64,000 bases of DNA, from NCBI GenBank assembly GCA_022113835.1, contig JAILWY010000009.1, positions 13,058,001-13,122,000 on the forward strand, in the 5' to 3' direction. Below, piece after piece: positions 62,496-64,000 of this stretch. The stretch comes from Atopsyche davidsoni (lineage: Eukaryota > Arthropoda > Insecta > Trichoptera > Hydrobiosidae). Under the pieces are notes generated by a model. That model saw only the letters and a program-made list of their open reading frames with translations, was not told where the DNA came from and ran no database searches. Each line of letters opens with the position of its first letter. Position 1 is the stretch's first letter. Made by a program: the position numbers and the translations under genes.

Positions 62496-63377
62496 ATAAA
62501 GAATATTGATTTTTTTTAATGTAATAGTTCATTTGAACATATCACTGACCCTGTTCATGATAGTGATAACGTAAGCCTTGGGTTGTTTACAAAAATATTT
62601 TTGGGCCATCTATTATTTGTCCAAAATAATTATTGTTGTTTCAGTAAAGCGACTATCAAAATAATACAATTTATTTAACAAGTGAGCACAAACAATAAAC
62701 AGTAAAGATTTTTAAAGAAGACTAATTAACAACAAGTATTTTTATGAAAACTAATTATCTTTTATTAGTCAAATATCATTATTAAAATATCGTAGTTAAA
62801 TAGCATTTATTACATTTGGATAGTCATGAACCATCTCCCTGTTTAGTGAGTCTACCTAATTTAGAAATGGTAAATAAAAGAGCCTAGACTGAAATAAAAC
62901 GAAATATCGTCGCGTCCCAATAATCAGTCTTAAACCTGAATAAATGCCAAGCTAATGGTATTTTTAAAACAAACAGAAAGAAATGCTTACACATATGACA
63001 TATTTTATTTAATTCAAGGTCATGTTGTACAAAAATGGTGCCAAATTAACTTTTCAAGACGCCATGTCACGGTTAATTTCTTAAATGAAAGTGTGTGTGC
63101 AAATACTCAAACAATATATTAACAGATTTTATACAATATATACTTTTACAATACATAAAATATTGAATAATATGCTTAGAATTTAAAAAAAAAAACTGAT
63201 TGGCCACCTGTTGTTAAAACTGGAAAGCTTTTTAGTAATTACAGGAAAGCCAACAAAGCGAAATGAATCCCAATATGGTCAACGTTTTTGGTTTTGTAAT
63301 GTTTGTGACACTCAATTGCAATGTGTTATGAAGTTAGTTGACAATAAGTTGAAAAATCAGTAAATTAATTGGAAAAA
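62496..63377. other. Intergenic DNA and 5' flank of the ZAD gene
   Basis: AT-rich. The promoter and 5' UTR of the downstream gene must lie here, but no TATA box or initiator can be chosen with confidence. No other feature recognised. Confidence 0.5.
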
Positions 63378-64000
63378 ATGTCAGTTATTTGGAAAAAATG
63401 GTGTAGGCTTTGTGCCGAAGAGGACGGTAATAAAATCGACCTATCCAAAGACACGCCAAGGGATAATTTTACACATAGAATTTCAAAATATCTCTCGATA
63501 CAGGTATGACATTAGCCTCGTTTCGTACATGACATTTACCACAGGGTATTTATAACATTACTTTACTGTTTTTAAATATTACAATGATTATTTTTTAGGT
63601 TTTGGAGACGGAAAATCAACTTCCTATGTCAATTTGCCAAGAGTGCTGCGATGCTCTTACTAAATTTGACTACTACGCTACTCGGTGCGAGAGGGTTCAG
63701 CTTATGTATCAATCCCTATTAGGAACAATCGAAGGACTGCGCGACGACAGCAGTTGTCTGACTATTAAGAATACTTTTCTCGAAAATTTAGATATTCCTG
63801 AGGATAAATTATTTCCAATTTGCTTCCTAAAGGTAAACAAACATTTTAGGTTATGTTTCTGACTATGAGGTGGACAAAATGGTTCTAGATGTCTATGTTT
63901 TTAGTTCAGCTTTAGTAGATTAAGAAAACATTTACAATTGTTCTGTAAGTTTAAATAATTATTATCAATCAAATGGATTTTTGGTTTTAGACTGAAGATG
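63378..64000 (+). CDS. ZAD-domain protein (probable ZAD-C2H2 zinc finger), 5' part
   Basis: Exons: 63378-63503 (42 codons), 63599-63832 (78 codons), then a third beginning at 63991 after TTTGGTTTTAG and cut by the window end. Introns are GT-AG and all phase 0. The N-terminus is a zinc-finger-associated domain: CRLC at residues 9-12 and CQEC at 55-58 supply the four zinc ligands, and the stretch LPMSICQECCDALTKFDYYA plus the following helix (YATRCERVQLMYQSLL) matches the ZAD pattern of a dimerising fold in insect transcription factors. DNA-binding C2H2 fingers would be expected in later exons outside the window, so the zinc-finger part is inferred. The ATG at 63378 gives the Cys pair at the usual distance from the start. 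Nuclear role likely; target genes unknown. Confidence 0.88.

Noticed and set aside
1..64000. CRISPR array, bacterial operon, rRNA, U6 or conserved microRNA (let-7, miR-1, miR-10, miR-124, bantam among those looked for)
   Set aside because: No spaced direct repeats of CRISPR type, no bacterial gene layout, and none of these RNA sequences recognised by eye on either strand.

Overview
The window looks like a gene-poor, AT-rich piece of an arthropod, most likely insect, nuclear genome. Three things point there: a spliced UDP-glycosyltransferase (UGT) with the typical animal layout, the start of a ZAD-type zinc-finger gene (a family concentrated in insects), and many eukaryotic tRNA genes with T-run terminators and no CCA encoded. 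I cannot name the order or species.

Only two protein genes can be supported. A complete four-exon UGT lies on the minus strand (51442 down to 47021; exon lengths 837+226+220+277 = 1560 nt, 519 residues). The first exons of a ZAD gene lie on the plus strand at the right edge (63378 onward). Eight intact-looking tRNA genes are scattered through the window: Asn-GTT (4594 and 14875), Cys-GCA (32695), Gln-TTG (37194), Asp-GTC (37440), Gly-GCC (47666 and 54613) and Pro-TGG (58473). One tRNA-Gly sits in intron 2 of the UGT, 36 nt from the exon 3 acceptor.

The first 47 kb has no convincing protein gene. It holds transposon debris: a pogo/Tigger-like MITE (16971), two copies of a deleted piggyBac-like element (17792 and 40839), a deleted hAT-like element with a transposase C-terminus remnant (27945), a LINE 3' fragment (41844), a long-inverted-repeat element family (23172, 24728, 32284, 61996), and a near-perfect 98-bp hairpin (22793) with a solo copy of its arm (25972). 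Between these are AT-rich stretches broken by short GC-rich islets. Some islets carry CCAAT boxes or TGACGTCA palindromes and may be regulatory or conserved non-coding DNA.

I found no operon-like or defence-like system. The items most worth a second look are the hairpin family, the intronic tRNA-Gly, the unusual UGT signature residue and the excess of TGACGTCA sites. Splice sites, repeat boundaries and transposon classes were read by eye, without alignment or database search.
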